Below are positions 50,732-59,446 of a DNA stretch of 64,000 bases, one piece after another. The stretch's first letter is position 1, and every line of letters starts with the position of its first letter. Position numbers and translations under genes: made by a program. The DNA lies in contig NZ_FZNW01000005.1 in NCBI RefSeq assembly GCF_900188115.1, positions 124,001 to 188,000 of the forward strand, given 5' to 3'. The DNA comes from Haloechinothrix alba. Its GTDB lineage: Bacteria > Actinomycetota > Actinomycetes > Mycobacteriales > Pseudonocardiaceae. Below the pieces are notes generated by a model. That model searched no databases. It saw only the letters and a program-made list of their open reading frames with translations, and was not told the origin of the DNA.

Positions 50732-51747
50732 TCATGCTCGCCCAGCGCCTCCTTCCCGTGCGGCGATGGCCCCGGCCACCTCCGGGTTGTTCTCGTCCGG
50801 CAGGTTCAGCGCGGGCAGTGCTGCCTCGATCTGCGCGCGGTTCGGCTCCAGCCACGGCGGCAGCTTGAGGGAACGGCCGAGTTCGAGCAGCGGCTCGTCG
50901 GCCGTGAACCCGATGTCCTCGGTCGCCAGCTCCAGGAGGGTGCCTCCCGGCTCGCGGAAGTAGATCGAGTGGAAGTACTGCCTGTCCAGGATCGAGGTCA
51001 CCTGAACACCCTTCCCGACAAGCTCCGCGCGCCAGGCGCGCTGCGTCGCGTCGTCCGGGACGCGCCACGCGACGTGATGCACTGTCCCCCTGCGACCAGG
51101 CCCTGCGGCGCGTCCGGTGTGACGAGAACGTCGACGATGGTTCCCGGGCCGCCCTCTCCTGCTTCGAAGCGGAACCTGTTGCCCTCCTGGTGCGAGAACC
51201 GCAGCCCCAGACCGTCGGTGAACATCGCCGCGGTGGACTCCTCGTCGCGCACCGAGAGGGTGACCGAATGCAGCCCGCGGATCGCGCGCTCGGCGGGCAC
51301 GGCCGGGGTGTCCCACGGCTCACGCGGGTCTCCCTGCGGGTGTGCCACCAGGGAGATGGCCAGCCCGTCAGGGTCCCGGAAGGTCAGTGCCTCCTCGTTG
51401 GCCTCCTCGTTGTCCGCGGTGCGCACCCTGCTGGTTTCCACACCGGCCGCCTCCAGGTGCTGCTTCCACCAGCCGATCGAGTCCTCCGGCACGGAGAACG
51501 ACGTCGTGGTGGCCTGGCCTGCCCCGTGACGGCCACCGGGCACACCCTTCCAGGGGAAGAAGGTGAGCAGGCTGCCCGGTCGTCCCGCCTCGTCCCCGTA
51601 GTACAGGTGATACGTGCCGGGGTCATCGAAGTTGACCGTCGTCTTGACCATGCGCAGCCCGAGGGTCCGCAGGTAGAAGTCCACGTTGCGCTGCGGGTCG
51701 CCACCGATCGCTGTCACGTGGTGCAGCCCGCTGGTCGCGATCGCCAT
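50732..51747 (-). pseudogene. Second MhqO-like ring-cleaving dioxygenase, frameshifted
   Basis: Close paralogue of the protein at 21847-22824. From ATG 51747 it reads GLHHVTAIGGDPQRNVDFYL and TTFSVPEDSIGWWKQ-like sequence down to DAPQGLVAGG near 51090. There the frame is lost after a run of five G on the minus strand. Restoring one base gives GTVHHVAWRVPDDATQRAWR, YFREPGGTLLELATEDIGF and LPPWLEPNRAQIEAALP to a stop at 50732. All metal ligands would be intact in the repaired protein. A one-base deletion in a homopolymer could also be a sequencing error. Confidence 0.8.
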
Positions 51748-52085
51748 GATCGCACCACCTCAATCCTTCCGGCAGGCATCGGAGTACGACGTCTCTCCCT
51801 CAGTGTCGTATTCCCGCACGGAACCGGCCACACCCGCAATGGGAGACCAGGCCATTCGACTGAACGATCAACGTCATCGTGACAGATATAGATGATATGT
51901 CAACAATTTGAGCGGGCTGTCTGCCTATGGCCGGTACCCGATGGCTCCCCGTCGCCTGCTCCGGGCAGGGAGTACTCAGGATGCGCCGGCGCCACGCAGC
52001 CCCGACAATGGCTTCCGGGCCGTTCGAAGCCCGGCGTGCGCATACAGCAGCACTGCAGCCACGTGACTCGTACGAGGAGGCGCAC

Positions 52086-52301
52086 ATGCCCGAGCACACC
52101 TACCGGGTCACCGAGATCGTCGGCAGCTCCGGTGAGAGCCTCGACGAAGCGATCCGCGGCGGGGTCCGGCGCGCGGGCCAGACGCTCCGCGGGCTCGACT
52201 GGTTCGAGGTCTCCGAGATTCGAGGCCATATCGAGAACGGCGAGGTCGCGCACTACCAGGTCTGCATGAAAGTCGGCTTCCGGCTGGAAGAACCCGGCTG
52301 A
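52086..52301 (+). CDS. Dodecin family flavin-binding protein
   Basis: 71 residues: YRVTEIVGSSGESLDEAIRG, RTLRGLDWFEVSEIRGHIEN in slightly altered form (AGQTLRGLDWFEV) and VAHYQVCMKVGFRLEE are the dodecin pattern; the conserved Trp (LDWFEV) stacks the isoalloxazine ring. ATG 52086 with GAGGAGG upstream sets the start. Forms a dodecameric flavin (or CoA) store. Monocistronic; the following intergenic region holds a family-C repeat. Confidence 0.92.
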   Translation: MPEHTYRVTEIVGSSGESLDEAIRGGVRRAGQTLRGLDWFEVSEIRGHIENGEVAHYQVCMKVGFRLEEPG

Positions 52302-52324
52302 CCGGCGCGGAGGGGCTAGTCGAC

Positions 52325-52367
52325 GGACTCCTTCGGTGCATATCCGCCCACCCGAGGAGTCCTTCGG
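52325..52367 (-). repeat. Repeat family C, copy 2
   Basis: 43-nt element; read on the minus strand it begins CCGAAGGACTCCTCGGG and ends ATGCACCGAAGGAGTCC, with inverted terminal 7-10 bp. Relative of 2393-2437. It lies between convergent dodecin and DUF6328-like genes. Confidence 0.65.
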
Positions 52368-52385
52368 CTCGCCACCTCCCGGCCG

Positions 52386-52841
52386 TCAACGCAACCGCAG
52401 TGGGGCGAAGAACCAGACTGCGGTGAACATCAGGGCGACCAGGGTCGCGATCACGATCATCGGGACCAGGCCGAAGATCACTTTGACCATGAGCGCGATC
52501 GTCGCGGTGACCGCGAGCGCGATACACACGAGACCGACCAGGACGAGGCGGTTACCGTACCGCAGGATCTCGTACCGGCGGCCGGAGCGGAACAGCACGC
52601 GGTGCCAGGCCGCCGGAGCGCTCAGCATCGCCGTGGCGAGCACGGCAAGCAGCACAGCCGCCAGGTGCAGCCCCTGCTCGAAGTCACTGGCCTTGCGGAA
52701 CAGCGGGGTGAACACCACGGCGAGCAAGAACCCGAACAGGATCTGCACGCCGGTCTGGGCGACCCGCAGCTCGCCGAGCAGCTCGTTGACGTTACGCGCG
52801 AGGCGCTGCTTCTCGGTCTCCTCCTCGTAGCGATCCGGCAC
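52386..52841 (-). CDS. DUF6328-like integral membrane protein
   Basis: 151 residues: cytoplasmic N-terminus (EEETEKQRLARNVNELLGEL), the conserved RVAQTGVQILFGFLLAVVFT span, then LAAVLLAVLATAMLSAPAAW, LVLVGLVCIALAVTATIALM and IVIATLVALMFTAVWFFAP. The ELRVAQTGVQILFGFLL stretch is the family hallmark. Function unknown. ATG 52841 gives the whole hydrophilic tail. Confidence 0.8.
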   Translation of the reverse strand: MPDRYEEETEKQRLARNVNELLGELRVAQTGVQILFGFLLAVVFTPLFRKASDFEQGLHLAAVLLAVLATAMLSAPAAWHRVLFRSGRRYEILRYGNRLVLVGLVCIALAVTATIALMVKVIFGLVPMIVIATLVALMFTAVWFFAPLRLR

Positions 52842-52898
52842 GGACCAAGGCTAAGCTCCCCGGCCACGGCCCGCTCGGTACGGGCCCCGACGGTCCGC

Positions 52899-53423
52899 TC
52901 ACGGCACCGTGCTCAGCGGCCACACCCGGCCGGTCGAGCTGTCGATCAGGGCCGCGCGTTCGACCCGCGCGGTGAGCGGGAGAACCTCGTAGACCGCCGT
53001 TGCCACGGTGGGCAGCCAGCCGGCCTGCGCTCGTGGCGCGAGCGAGGCGTGCGGCAACCACCGGCCGCACTCGTAGTGCATGTGCACCAGTGCCCCCGTC
53101 GCGCGCGTCGCCTCGACCACCGCCTGCTGGCGCGTCACCAGGTCGGGAGGTACCGCCGGAACCAGGCAGGCCCGTCCACGGCGGAAGGTACCGAGAGCGT
53201 CGAACGTGATCTCGAAGGGGCCACCGTCGCCGAGGCCGTCCACCGCCGCGCGCACCGCGTCCAGCTCCCAGCGCAGCAACACGACGTAGGACATGTGCGG
53301 CACGTGCAGGCCGTGCGTGTGCGAGCGCAGCGTCGGTATCCCGCGCGCCTCCAACCTGTCCCACAGCCCGCGCAGGGCGCGTTCGGTGGCGTGGTCGAAC
53401 AGCAGGCACACTCCAAGGGCCAT
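52899..53423 (-). CDS. 2'-5' RNA ligase/2H phosphoesterase family protein
   Basis: 174 residues with two H-x-S catalytic motifs, LHVPHMSYVVLL (about 40-51) and WLPHASLAP (about 125-133), as in 2H phosphoesterases (ThpR-like). LCLLFDHATERALRGLWDRL-type opening and FEITFDALGTFRRGRACLV are further family traits. Probable cyclic phosphodiesterase acting on RNA or nucleotide ends. ATG 53423 was picked because it starts the beta-strand before the first motif; longer frames only run antisense to dusB. Confidence 0.8.
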   Translation of the reverse strand: MALGVCLLFDHATERALRGLWDRLEARGIPTLRSHTHGLHVPHMSYVVLLRWELDAVRAAVDGLGDGGPFEITFDALGTFRRGRACLVPAVPPDLVTRQQAVVEATRATGALVHMHYECGRWLPHASLAPRAQAGWLPTVATAVYEVLPLTARVERAALIDSSTGRVWPLSTVP

Positions 53424-53501
53424 GTCCCGGACCGTACTTGCCGGCACCCTGCTACGCGGGCCACCGCGACCGCCGGCGCGGAGGCCAGAGACAATAGGGG
53501 C

Positions 53502-54644
53502 ATGGTTGCTCCATCGGCTCCCCCAGCGACCCTGCGGATCGGCCCGTACCAGGTCGATCCGCCGGTGGTGCTCGCCCCGATGGCCGGCATCACCAACGTC
53601 GCCTTCCGCAGGCTGTGCCGCGAGTACGGGGCGGGCCTGTACGTCTGCGAGATGATCACCAACCGGGCACTCGTCGAGCGGCACCCGGGCACGATGCACC
53701 TGGTCACCTTCGACCCCGCCGAGTACCCGCGCTCGATGCAGCTCTACGGGGTCGACCCGGAGACCATGTACCGCGCGGCCCGCATGGTCGTCGAGGAGGA
53801 TCTCGCCGACCACATCGACATGAACTTCGGCTGCCCGGTCCCCAAGGTCACCCGCAAGGGCGGCGGCGCAGCCCTGCCGTTCAAGCGCAAGCTGTTCGGC
53901 GACATCGTCGCCGCCGCCGTGCGCGCCGCCGAGCCCGCGGGCATCCCGGTGACGGTGAAGTTCCGCATCGGCATCGACGACGGCCACCACACCCATCTGG
54001 ACGCGGGCCGGATCGCCGAGGCCGAGGGGGCCGCCGCGGTGGCCCTGCACGCCCGCACCGCGGCACAGCGTTACTCGGGCCAGGCCGACTGGTCGGCGAT
54101 CGCGGCGCTGAAGGAAGCGGTGACCACCGTTCCGGTACTCGGAAACGGCGACATCTTCGCCGCATCCGACGCCCCGCGCATGATGTCCGAGACCGGATGC
54201 GACGGCGTGGTCGTCGGCAGGGGATGCCTCGGGCGGCCATGGCTGTTCGGCGAGCTCGAGGCGGCGTTCGCCGGCAGGCCCGTACCGGAGGGGCCCTCCC
54301 TCGGTGAGGTCGCGCGCGTGCTCCGCAGGCACGCCGAACTGCTCGCCGAGCACGACGGTGAGGACAAGGGCATGCGTGACCTGCGCAAGCACATGGCCTG
54401 GTACTTCCGTGGTTTCCCCGTCGGGGGTGAGCTGCGCCGGTCGCTCGCCAGGGTGTCCTCGCTCGCGGAGCTGGACGACCTGCTCGGCAAGCTGGACGCC
54501 GACGTCCCGTTCCCCGCCGAGGCCGAGGGGCCGCGCGGGCGGCAGGGCACGGCATCCCGGGTGGTGCTGCCGCACGGCTGGCTGGACGACCCGGACGACC
54601 GGTGCGTGCCCACCGCTGCTGAGGTCATGCACTCGGGGGGTTGA
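53502..54644 (+). CDS. dusB: tRNA-dihydrouridine synthase, DusB type
   Basis: 380 residues: VVLAPMAGITNVAFRRLCRE (FMN site), EMITNRALVERHPGTM, MNFGCPVPKVTRKGGGAAL with the catalytic Cys, VTVKFRIGIDDGHHTHLD, VLGNGDIFAASDA and VVVGRGCLGRPWLF. The C-terminal helical domain has MRDLRKHMAWYFRGFPVGGE. Reduces uridines in the tRNA D-loop with FMN and NADPH. ATG 53502 gives a short tail before the core. Confidence 0.93.
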   Translation: MVAPSAPPATLRIGPYQVDPPVVLAPMAGITNVAFRRLCREYGAGLYVCEMITNRALVERHPGTMHLVTFDPAEYPRSMQLYGVDPETMYRAARMVVEEDLADHIDMNFGCPVPKVTRKGGGAALPFKRKLFGDIVAAAVRAAEPAGIPVTVKFRIGIDDGHHTHLDAGRIAEAEGAAAVALHARTAAQRYSGQADWSAIAALKEAVTTVPVLGNGDIFAASDAPRMMSETGCDGVVVGRGCLGRPWLFGELEAAFAGRPVPEGPSLGEVARVLRRHAELLAEHDGEDKGMRDLRKHMAWYFRGFPVGGELRRSLARVSSLAELDDLLGKLDADVPFPAEAEGPRGRQGTASRVVLPHGWLDDPDDRCVPTAAEVMHSGG

Positions 54645-54691
54645 GCCCGGCTCGCGCCGCTACCCGTGGACAGGCACAGCCGGCCCGGGCT
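54644..54691 (+). terminator. Probable hairpin after dusB
   Basis: AGCCCGG (54644-54650) pairs with CCGGGCT (54685-54691) and abuts the dusB stop. A second overlapping ACCCGT/ACGGGT pair surrounds part of it. Confidence 0.35.
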
Positions 54692-54928
54692 ACGGGTGCG
54701 CGTGCTGGATGGGCCCGCTCGTTCTCCTCGGCGATCACTCCCGACGTCGTAGAGTAGCGCGGCGCATCCGAATGCACGTGCGAATGATTGTGCACTTACG
54801 GTAATCATATTCACCTGACCTGCGAAAGGTTGCCCGTCTTTCGGGTGATATTGGGCCGTTGGACGTCCTCATACCTCAAGCTGCGCCTCCTCCTGGACGA
54901 GAACGTTCATGTGAGAGAGGCAGGTACG

Positions 54929-55852
54929 GTGCCACATCGACCGAGCGCGACCGGGACGGGTGAGGTGCAGGCAGCCACCGAAGTGAGACGCGAGTACGCC
55001 GCGCGCGGCCGTGCGACTCCCCCACAGGGGATGGACTACGCGGTCGATACCGGACTACACGGACTCGGAACGCGACCCTCGCTGCCCGCTTACCCCGTCG
55101 ATCTCATCGAGCTCCACGAGTCGATCGCCAACCTGCTCGCGGCCCAGGAGAACTGGGAAGGGGCCTACGCGCACCTGCAGACCGCGTTGCGGCTGGCACG
55201 TGACCACGACTGCACCGCGCTCCGGCTTCCCGAGCAGCACCAGCGCGAGGTCGCCGAGCTGCGCAAAGCGCATGAGCAAGCGCTCGACGCGAGCATGCGG
55301 GACGAGCTGACCGCGACCTACAACCGGCGCTACCTGCACAGGCAGCTCGTCGACCTGCTCACCGATCAGGTCGACATCGAGCGTGGTGTCGCGATCGCAC
55401 TGATCGACCTCGACCATTTCAAGGACGTCAACGACACCTACGGGCACGCGCTCGGGGACAGCGTGCTGCAGCGCGTGGTGTCCCTGCTGCAGGTGGATCT
55501 GCCCGACGGTGGATTCTGCGCCCGCTACGGAGGTGAGGAGTTCGTACTCGTACTACCGAACATCAGCGCGCGCCAGGCTGTGACCACTCTGGAGCGCACG
55601 CGCGCACGTGTGGCCGACCACCCGTGGTCGGCGCTCGCAGGCGGCCTGCACGTGACCATCAGCGCAGGCCTGGTGCACCACGCGACCCACAGCGGCGTGG
55701 GCGCCGTCCTCCCGGAGACCGACGATGCCGAACGCCAGCTCCGGCGCGCCGACGACCTGCTGTACGCGGCCAAACGATCCGGGCGCAACACCGTGGCCTA
55801 CCGTAAGGACGGGGCGATCCGGCTCGCGGGACTCGACGACAACTGCCGCTGA
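54929..55852 (+). CDS. GGDEF-domain diguanylate cyclase
   Basis: 307 residues from GTG 54929 (AGAGGCAGG before it); earlier in-frame starts at 54911 and 54788 cannot be excluded. Residues about 60-115 look like a TPR-type helical pair (LIELHESIANLLAAQENWEG, AYAHLQTALRLARDHD). The GGDEF domain begins DELTATYNRRYLHRQLVDLL, with metal Asp in ALIDLDHFKDVNDTYGHALG and an intact active loop RYGGEEFVLVLP. No RxxD inhibitory site precedes the loop, so product inhibition is not expected. No EAL domain and no membrane span: a soluble c-di-GMP synthase. Confidence 0.87.
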   Translation: MPHRPSATGTGEVQAATEVRREYAARGRATPPQGMDYAVDTGLHGLGTRPSLPAYPVDLIELHESIANLLAAQENWEGAYAHLQTALRLARDHDCTALRLPEQHQREVAELRKAHEQALDASMRDELTATYNRRYLHRQLVDLLTDQVDIERGVAIALIDLDHFKDVNDTYGHALGDSVLQRVVSLLQVDLPDGGFCARYGGEEFVLVLPNISARQAVTTLERTRARVADHPWSALAGGLHVTISAGLVHHATHSGVGAVLPETDDAERQLRRADDLLYAAKRSGRNTVAYRKDGAIRLAGLDDNCR

Positions 55853-56072
55853 CGACGCTACGCGCTTCTCCGGGGCGCATGCGCATACCTGCCAACCCGA
55901 TCGGACTGTGACCGTCGAACTGGCCGGCCGAACTCTGAGTAACTCGCAGTGTGCGAATACACCCGATAGTGTCGTCACCGCGGTTCAACAGCAGTACTAT
56001 TTACCGCGATCCATGCGCGACGTAACGGCGACGTGCAGCGCGTCGCGGACGCATACGGCGAAAGGAGGCTGA

Positions 56073-58115
56073 GTGCCAGACGACCCGCGAACGTCGGGCA
56101 CCGGCCCCCAACCGCCCGGCGCGCACCCCCCGAACCAGCAACCACGCCGGCCCGCCGGGCACACGCCACCCTCTGCTCCCCCGCCTCCGCGTGCGGACGG
56201 GCGTGGCCGTCGCCGCGCGCAGGACACCAGCGACGGAATCAACGCCGCCGACCTCATTCACCGGCTCACCGGCAGGCGGCCCGACTTCCCACCACCAGCT
56301 CCCCCGCAACCGCCGCAGGCCGCGCAGCCTCCACCCCCGCAGGCACGGCCACCGCAGGCACCTGCAGGTGACGCACAACGGAACCGGCACGGGCCGCAAG
56401 CGAACCCGCAGGGACCTCCAGGCGGGCGTCAACCACCCGCGGGCCCGCAACCGCCCCAGGGACGGGATCCACGGACCACGCCACAGCCGCCACCGGCAGC
56501 ACGGCGCCCGCAACCACCGGCCGAACCACCCCCGCCCCGAAGATCGCCGCCTCAGCGAAACCCCGTCCCGCACCATGCCCCGCCCCCGCAGGGACCCCCG
56601 GCCCGGCAACGCACCAGACCCGCGTCCCATCCGCCCGCGCCACGCGGAACGGCACCGCAACGGCCCGCGCCGCAGGGTCACACGGGGTCGTTGCTGGGGC
56701 CGCTGAACATCTCGCACGAGGAGTCGCCCGCGCGACTGTCCGCACCCGACTCCAGCAGCGTGACACGGCACGTGCTGGCTCCGGCACTGGTGAGGTCGGT
56801 CGTCGACAGCGATTCCGGGAACGGCGACGAGCACGGGCAGGACGGCGAGATACCGCGGCACGGCGTCGCCGGGACCACCGACGTACTGCCGACCGTCGAT
56901 GCCCGTGTACCGCAGGCCGGCGGGCAGGCAGCCGACCAGGGGGCCGTTGCCGCCGAGCCCGAACTCGTCGGCAACGGCGGTGACGACCCGGATCCGCACG
57001 AGGACGACGAAGCCGGCGAGGCTGCCACGGAGCCCCCGGACCGGCCGGTACGCACCCGCCTGCAGGAGAAACGCAGGCGCAGGCACCACCGGACGGTGCT
57101 CGCCACGCGGGCAGCGGTGTTCGTCCTCGCGATGATGGTCGTGCTCACCGTCGGGGGCGCATGGGGAGGGATCGCCTACTACGACGACCGCTTCGACGAG
57201 GTCTCCGCCCTCGACCCCGGCTCCCCGGCGATCCAGGACGCAGCCGCCCAGCAGGGGGACTCGAACTACCTGATCATCGGCTCGGACACCCGCGAGGGGC
57301 TCGACGCGGAGGCCGGCCACGGGACCGACGAGGACGTCGTCGGCGCACGGGCCGACACCATCATGCTCGCGCACGTGCCCGCGGGCGAGGACCGCGCGGT
57401 ATTCGTCTCCTTTCCCCGTGACCTCGAGGTCGATCTGAACGGCTGCGAGCAGTGGGACGACAAGGCGCGCGAGTACTCCGCCGAGACCGTGCACGAGGCC
57501 GAGCAGGTCAAGCTCGCGGAAGCGTACTCCATGGGCGGCCCACGCTGCGTCACCGACGTCGTCCAGCGCATCTCCGGACTCCGGGTGAACCATTTCGTCG
57601 GCGTCGACTTCCTCGGGTTCACCGGCATGGTCGACGCCGTCGGTGGGGTCCCTGTAACGGTGCAGGAGCCCGTCATCGACGAGGTGCTCGGGGTCGTCAT
57701 CGACGAGCCGGGCACGCACGTCCTCTCCGGAACCCAAGCACTCGACTTCGTCCGTGCCAGGCACGTACACGGCGACCCCACATCCGACTACGGGCGCATG
57801 CAGCGCCAGCAGCAGTTCGTCTCCGCGCTGCTGAACTCGGCGGTGTCCCGGGACGTCGTCCTCGACCCGCGCAGGATGAAGCGTTTCGTCACCGCGTTCA
57901 CCGACGCCACGTTCGGGGACAACGTGGCGATGGGCGACATGCTCACGCTCGCCCACTCGCTGAAGTCGACCGGGGTCGATTCGATCGATTTCATCACCGT
58001 GCCCACAACGGGGTTCGCGAACGCGCGCGGCAACGAGGTCCTCCTCGAAGGCGAAGCCGGTGAGCTCTTCGGGGCGTTGATCGGCAACGAACCGCTCCCC
58101 GGTACCGAATCCTGA
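56073..58115 (+). CDS. LCP (LytR-CpsA-Psr) family glycopolymer ligase
   Basis: 680 residues from GTG 56073 (AAAGGAGG upstream). Residues 1 to about 205 are a cytoplasmic Pro/Gln/Arg-rich tail with one short conserved piece, DGINAADLIHRLTGRRPDF (about 52-70). A second hydrophilic segment follows, a basic stretch (RLQEKRRRRHHRTVLATR), and one span at about 347-368. The outer LCP domain carries LIIGSDTREGLD, ADTIMLAHV, VSFPRDLEVDL and the Asp/Arg motif VRARHVHGDPTSDYGRMQRQ. It should attach arabinogalactan or similar polymers to peptidoglycan. No LytR_C domain. Confidence 0.88.
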   Translation: MPDDPRTSGTGPQPPGAHPPNQQPRRPAGHTPPSAPPPPRADGRGRRRAQDTSDGINAADLIHRLTGRRPDFPPPAPPQPPQAAQPPPPQARPPQAPAGDAQRNRHGPQANPQGPPGGRQPPAGPQPPQGRDPRTTPQPPPAARRPQPPAEPPPPRRSPPQRNPVPHHAPPPQGPPARQRTRPASHPPAPRGTAPQRPAPQGHTGSLLGPLNISHEESPARLSAPDSSSVTRHVLAPALVRSVVDSDSGNGDEHGQDGEIPRHGVAGTTDVLPTVDARVPQAGGQAADQGAVAAEPELVGNGGDDPDPHEDDEAGEAATEPPDRPVRTRLQEKRRRRHHRTVLATRAAVFVLAMMVVLTVGGAWGGIAYYDDRFDEVSALDPGSPAIQDAAAQQGDSNYLIIGSDTREGLDAEAGHGTDEDVVGARADTIMLAHVPAGEDRAVFVSFPRDLEVDLNGCEQWDDKAREYSAETVHEAEQVKLAEAYSMGGPRCVTDVVQRISGLRVNHFVGVDFLGFTGMVDAVGGVPVTVQEPVIDEVLGVVIDEPGTHVLSGTQALDFVRARHVHGDPTSDYGRMQRQQQFVSALLNSAVSRDVVLDPRRMKRFVTAFTDATFGDNVAMGDMLTLAHSLKSTGVDSIDFITVPTTGFANARGNEVLLEGEAGELFGALIGNEPLPGTES

Positions 58116-58207
58116 GCCCCGGGGTCCGGCCGCGACCGCGCCTGGTGGCCCCGCGGGTCCCGCACCGTCACGACCTCCGGGTACTCACACGGCATGCGTG
58201 AAGTCCG

Positions 58208-59446
58208 ATGTTTGACATTGACTCACACATGTCTCACTCTCAAGACATGGCAGCAGTCGCGTTTCACGGGTTCGCGGCGCGGTCGGGCGAGTCGTGGCGG
58301 GACCCGTTCGGGATGTACGCGTACCTACGCGAGCACGACCCGGTCCATCACGTCGAGCCGGGTGACTTCTGGGTGCTGTCCCGCTACGCCGACGTGTCCG
58401 CCGCCGCCAGGGACACCGCCACGTTCTCCTCGGCGCACGGGCTGACCTTCACCTACGGCGACCAGGCAGCGGTCGGGCTGGACGCCGCCACACCCATGGT
58501 GTTCCTCGACCCGCCCGAGCACACCGCGTTCCGCAGGCTGATCAGCAAGGGGTTCACGCCGCGCCGGGTGGCGTCGATCGAGCCTGCCGTGCGTTCGTTC
58601 GTCACCGAGCGGTTGGAGCGGCTCGCGGGGCGCGACGAGGTGGACATCGTCGCCGAGCTGTTCAAGCCGATGCCCAGCTTCGTCGTGGCGCACTACCTCG
58701 GGGTCCCACCGGCCGACCGGGCGAAGTTCGACCACTGGACCGATGACATCGTGGCGGCCAACGCCCACGGCGACCCGCTCACCGCCCGCGAGTCGGTCGG
58801 GGAGCTGTTCGACTACTTCCACCACCTCGTCCGGCGCCGCCGCGCCGAACCCGCCGACGACACGATCTCCGATCTGATCCGCGTCTTCGGCGACGAAGAG
58901 GAGCACAGCCTGATCCGCATCCTCGGGTTCGCGTTCACCATGGTCGCAGGCGGGAACGACACCACGACCGGCCTGCTCGGCCCCGGCTCCGAGCTGCTGA
59001 CCGAGCATCCACGACAGCGTGACGCCCTGGCCGAGGACCCTGCGCTCATCCCGGACGCCATCGACGAGCTGCTGCGGCTGACCAGCCCGGTGCAAGGCCT
59101 GGCCCGCACCACGACACGAGACGTCGAGCTGCACGGCACAACCATCCCCGCGGGCCGCAAGGTGCTGCTGCTCTATGCCTCGGCCAACCGGGACCCGCAG
59201 CAGTACGGCCCGGACGCCGAGAGCCTGGACATCACGCGCAGGCCGCGACACATCCTCTCGTTCAGCGTCGGGCCACACCACTGCATCGGCGCATCCGCCG
59301 CCCGCCTGCAGGCCCGCGTCGCGCTGGAGGAGCTACTCGCCCGGTACCCGCGCTTCGAGGTCGACGCCGCCCGCGGTGTATTCGCGGGCGGCCACTACGT
59401 GCGGCGGTACCAGAGCCTGCCGTGCTACCTCGGGAACCGGGCATGA
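58208..59446 (+). CDS. Cytochrome P450
   Basis: 412 residues. I-helix TMVAGGNDTTTGLLGPGSEL, ExxR in IDELLRLTSPVQGLARTTTR (E-L-L-R), and heme ligand loop SFSVGPHHCIGASAARLQAR with the axial Cys. VFLDPPEHTAFRRLISKGFT and PAVRSFVTERLERL are typical of CYP105-, CYP125- and CYP142-class soluble bacterial P450s. Three in-frame ATGs exist (58208, 58229, 58247). A TTGACA and a 22-bp dyad lie over the first two, so initiation at 58247 (MAAVAFHGF) is quite possible. The tetR gene overlaps its stop (ATGA). Substrate unknown. Confidence 0.9.
   Translation: MFDIDSHMSHSQDMAAVAFHGFAARSGESWRDPFGMYAYLREHDPVHHVEPGDFWVLSRYADVSAAARDTATFSSAHGLTFTYGDQAAVGLDAATPMVFLDPPEHTAFRRLISKGFTPRRVASIEPAVRSFVTERLERLAGRDEVDIVAELFKPMPSFVVAHYLGVPPADRAKFDHWTDDIVAANAHGDPLTARESVGELFDYFHHLVRRRRAEPADDTISDLIRVFGDEEEHSLIRILGFAFTMVAGGNDTTTGLLGPGSELLTEHPRQRDALAEDPALIPDAIDELLRLTSPVQGLARTTTRDVELHGTTIPAGRKVLLLYASANRDPQQYGPDAESLDITRRPRHILSFSVGPHHCIGASAARLQARVALEELLARYPRFEVDAARGVFAGGHYVRRYQSLPCYLGNRA
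58228..58249. promoter_or_regulatory. Dyad operator at the P450 start
   Basis: CATGTCT-N8-AGACATG, perfect 7-bp arms. It follows TTGACA (58212-58217) and TTGACT (58218-58223) and covers the ATG at 58247. Candidate binding site for the cotranscribed TetR protein. Confidence 0.5.

Noticed and set aside
53424-54632. Leftward frame that would extend the 2H phosphoesterase by about 400 residues
   Set aside because: The extension is antisense to dusB and carries no conserved motif; the internal ATG at 53423 gives the family length.
56001-57956. A 651-codon open frame on the minus strand
   Set aside because: Antisense to the LCP gene; its Arg/Trp-rich product has no family features, and the plus strand has the LCP motifs.
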